Assembly (NCBI GenBank): GCA_026414565.1
Contig: JAOAIT010000048.1
Coordinates: forward strand, 25,312-89,311
Direction: 5' to 3'
Source of the DNA: Verrucomicrobiia bacterium
GTDB taxonomy: Bacteria; Verrucomicrobiota; Verrucomicrobiia; Limisphaerales; Fontisphaeraceae
Length of the DNA: 64,000 nt
Both the position numbers and the translations under genes were made by a program. This document shows positions 62,311-64,000 of the stretch, in pieces (positions within the stretch are counted from its first letter, which is position 1; each line of letters begins with the position of its first letter). The notes beneath the pieces were generated by a model. That model ran no database searches. It was not told where the DNA came from and worked only from the letters and a program-made list of their open reading frames with translations.

Positions 62311-63519
62311 TTATATGTGTGTTTTCAATATTTTTATCAGTTCATCGTTATATCTTGAATAGTCGTATTCTTTTGCCCTCAGCATTGCATTTTCACCCAT
62401 TTGTTTGCATAATTTTCTATCTCTGGACATAATTTCAAGCACTTCAACAATTTTATCTTTGTTTCTTATTGGTACAATAAAACCATCTATCATATTTCTA
62501 ACAATACTCCCGGTATTAGGTGTGCAAATTATTGGTAGGCCGTACGACATAGCCTCATATGTAACAGTTGCCGAGCCTTCGCAGATAGATGGCAGCAGAA
62601 ATACATCAGCCCACCTGTAGTATCTCTCAATCTCAGAATGAGGGACAGCGCCGACAAGATGAACGTGATCGCAAATTTTTTTTTGTGCATTTCTAGATAT
62701 TTGTAGCGGACCAACCAATTTGAACTCGGCATTCTTTGATAGCACTTTCGCGGCCTCAAGCAAATAGGGGATACCTTTTCTTAAACATACTGTGCCTACT
62801 GTAAGGACATGTAGTTTTGACGAAGTTTTTTTGATATTAATCTTTTCCGAGTATTTCACGCCATACGGAATAACCGTACATTTTTCAGGATTCACTCCAC
62901 ATTGGATTAGACCATTTCGTACGTATTCAGATCCACAAATAATTCTATCGGCTATTCTCCACTCAGCCCTTTCTCGTTCTGAATAATCATTGGCGAAATA
63001 ATTTTTTTCATCCTCCTCCCAACCGGGCCACATTTCTCTTTCTTCTTTTATTAATTGATTTACTATCTTATACGGGGCAATTGTCTGCTCAAGAATACAC
63101 GCCATTGCTTTTTCTTTTGCTTTAACCATTGTTTCATAGCCTGCGCTGTTAAATGTATAAAGCGCTTTAGCCAGTCCCCAGTTATTTTCATTTATCAGCC
63201 TGCAAAAACAGCGACCAGCCCAGAGATATACTTTAGTTCTTTCTGTTTCATTTTTTGCCTTCTGAAGTCGTAAATAGTATTCAAGGCCAAAGAGTGGAAA
63301 TTGCCTAATTATACACCCGTTCAATTCATTATTGTTTCGGAGTATTAAACGCTTGAGGGTTGCATTATGCTTATCTAGTCTATAATCTTGTATTATTTTA
63401 ATTATTCTATTGCTTGCATATATATCTGTGTACAATATGTTTAATAATCCGGCCTTAGCAAGAATTCTAGGAACAGCATACTGCATTCTCGACCCTAACA
63501 ACGTTACTATATAGGACAT
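62311..63519 (-). CDS. GT4 glycosyltransferase, AT-rich
   Basis: A 402-residue GT-B glycosyltransferase. The donor domain has VLTVGTVCLRKGIPYLLEAA, FKLVGPLQISRN and LLPSICEGSATVTYEAMSYG with the E-x7-E motif. ICGSEYVRNGL is the usual linker strand. The gene is much richer in A and T (many Lys, Asn, Ile codons ending in A/T) than everything upstream of 56 kb, so it is probably a recent acquisition. It starts 14 bases before the polymerase gene in the same operon. Confidence 0.9.
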   Translation of the reverse strand: MSYIVTLLGSRMQYAVPRILAKAGLLNILYTDIYASNRIIKIIQDYRLDKHNATLKRLILRNNNELNGCIIRQFPLFGLEYYLRLQKAKNETERTKVYLWAGRCFCRLINENNWGLAKALYTFNSAGYETMVKAKEKAMACILEQTIAPYKIVNQLIKEEREMWPGWEEDEKNYFANDYSERERAEWRIADRIICGSEYVRNGLIQCGVNPEKCTVIPYGVKYSEKINIKKTSSKLHVLTVGTVCLRKGIPYLLEAAKVLSKNAEFKLVGPLQISRNAQKKICDHVHLVGAVPHSEIERYYRWADVFLLPSICEGSATVTYEAMSYGLPIICTPNTGSIVRNMIDGFIVPIRNKDKIVEVLEIMSRDRKLCKQMGENAMLRAKEYDYSRYNDELIKILKTHI

Positions 63520-63729
63520 ATACTCGACGTATTGCTCTTGTTGTTATGAACAATGTTCTTCATAGTTTGTCTTTTATAATCAAAGTTAATCCTGTTTGAT
63601 GATGTTCACACCTACGCTATTATGTGTCTGTAGAATTAATTTACGTACATTGTGGCTTTTAAGTAACTTAAATTAAAACAAGGTTTTTTATGAATAATTA
63701 TATTGTATATTTCTATGAATATATGATTT

Positions 63730-64000
63730 TTAGTCACCGTTTGTTTTCCAGCCACGTTCTAAAAGCTTACGGCTTTCTAATATTGTGTGATGTTTTACAA
63801 CATTTCGATATTTACGGTATTTGTAACACATTAGTGGTATCTGTATTAATCCTCTTATTATACCAGAGTAACGCTTCTGTATTAAAGCATATTTCACACG
63901 ATTAATGACTTGTATCGCGCCCAAGGGCCACATTGTTATTGGATATCTGAGGTATGCGAGTAATGCAGTGTTGGTAATGTGGGCGGCATTGATCTCTTTG
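63730..64000 (-). CDS. Glycosyltransferase-like protein, C-terminal end (partial)
   Basis: The frame is open to the window edge and gives about 89 residues of a C-terminus. The stretch KEINAAHITNTALLAYLRYP, then WPLGAIQVINRVKYALIQKR and SGIIRGLIQIP, resembles the basic, hydrophobic tail of GT2 rhamnosyltransferase-like enzymes, where a conserved His/Asn helix is followed by membrane-associated segments. The N-terminal catalytic part lies beyond 64000, so the family call is tentative. Base composition is AT-rich. The 210 bases between it and the GT4 gene hold no other gene I can see. Confidence 0.5.
   Translation of the reverse strand, partial: KEINAAHITNTALLAYLRYPITMWPLGAIQVINRVKYALIQKRYSGIIRGLIQIPLMCYKYRKYRNVVKHHTILESRKLLERGWKTNGD

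Overview
This is about 64 kb of GC-rich bacterial chromosome. The organism has a Gram-negative envelope, shown by lpxK, an lpxL-type acyltransferase, a heptosyltransferase and an O-antigen-type cluster. The mix of a secreted serpin, a secreted PQQ-type propeller, Tat-exported enzymes, a squalene/phytoene-synthase-like protein and many short unrecognised membrane proteins points to the PVC group, most likely Verrucomicrobiota. That placement is inference from gene content. I see no rRNA, tRNA, CRISPR array or insertion sequence.

Region 1 (1-31 kb) is mostly housekeeping genes on both strands. It holds enolase (cut by the window edge), an 8-oxoguanine glycosylase, an RsmB-type methyltransferase, aconitase, a serpin, an SDR enzyme, the lipid A/core trio lpxK-lpxL-waaF, nadA and a cobalamin adenosyltransferase. 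A strongly structured, unidentified RNA candidate lies at about 15.14-15.33 kb. Then come a flavin reductase, glgB, nrdR, a coupled ABC exporter with a His-rich TPR protein, frr, a RACo-like corrinoid activator, a UvrA that lacks most of its insertion domain and overlaps a Uma2 nuclease gene, a PfkB kinase, an orphan ABC ATPase and a 626-residue secreted coiled-coil protein.

Region 2 (31-53 kb) holds a squalene/phytoene synthase homologue, argH, an FHA protein, a tail-anchored GNAT-like protein, a Tat-exported esterase, a short J-domain protein and an EamA transporter. A galactokinase homologue with a degenerate active site is coupled to a pterin dehydratase gene. A complete TRAP transporter is followed by a UspA gene. 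The region ends with purE, a frameshifted remnant of an AAA/DUF4143 protein, a beta-CASP nuclease, and a coupled set: ClpX-like ATPase, 71-residue protein, NUDIX hydrolase. After these come a Tat aldo/keto reductase and infC, whose rare TTG start overlaps the stop of a 10-codon upstream ORF.

Region 3 (53.5-64 kb, all minus strand) is a surface-polysaccharide cluster: four GT4 glycosyltransferases, two GT2 enzymes (one partial), a DUF218 protein, a hexapeptide acyltransferase and a Wzy-like polymerase. Base composition becomes steadily AT-richer towards 64 kb, a usual sign of lateral transfer in O-antigen loci.

A short GC-rich motif, TCCCCTGCCC, recurs seven times, always on the plus strand, mostly in gaps and at gene ends. 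Many neighbouring genes share ATGA, GTGA, TAATG or TGATG junctions, so translational coupling is common here.
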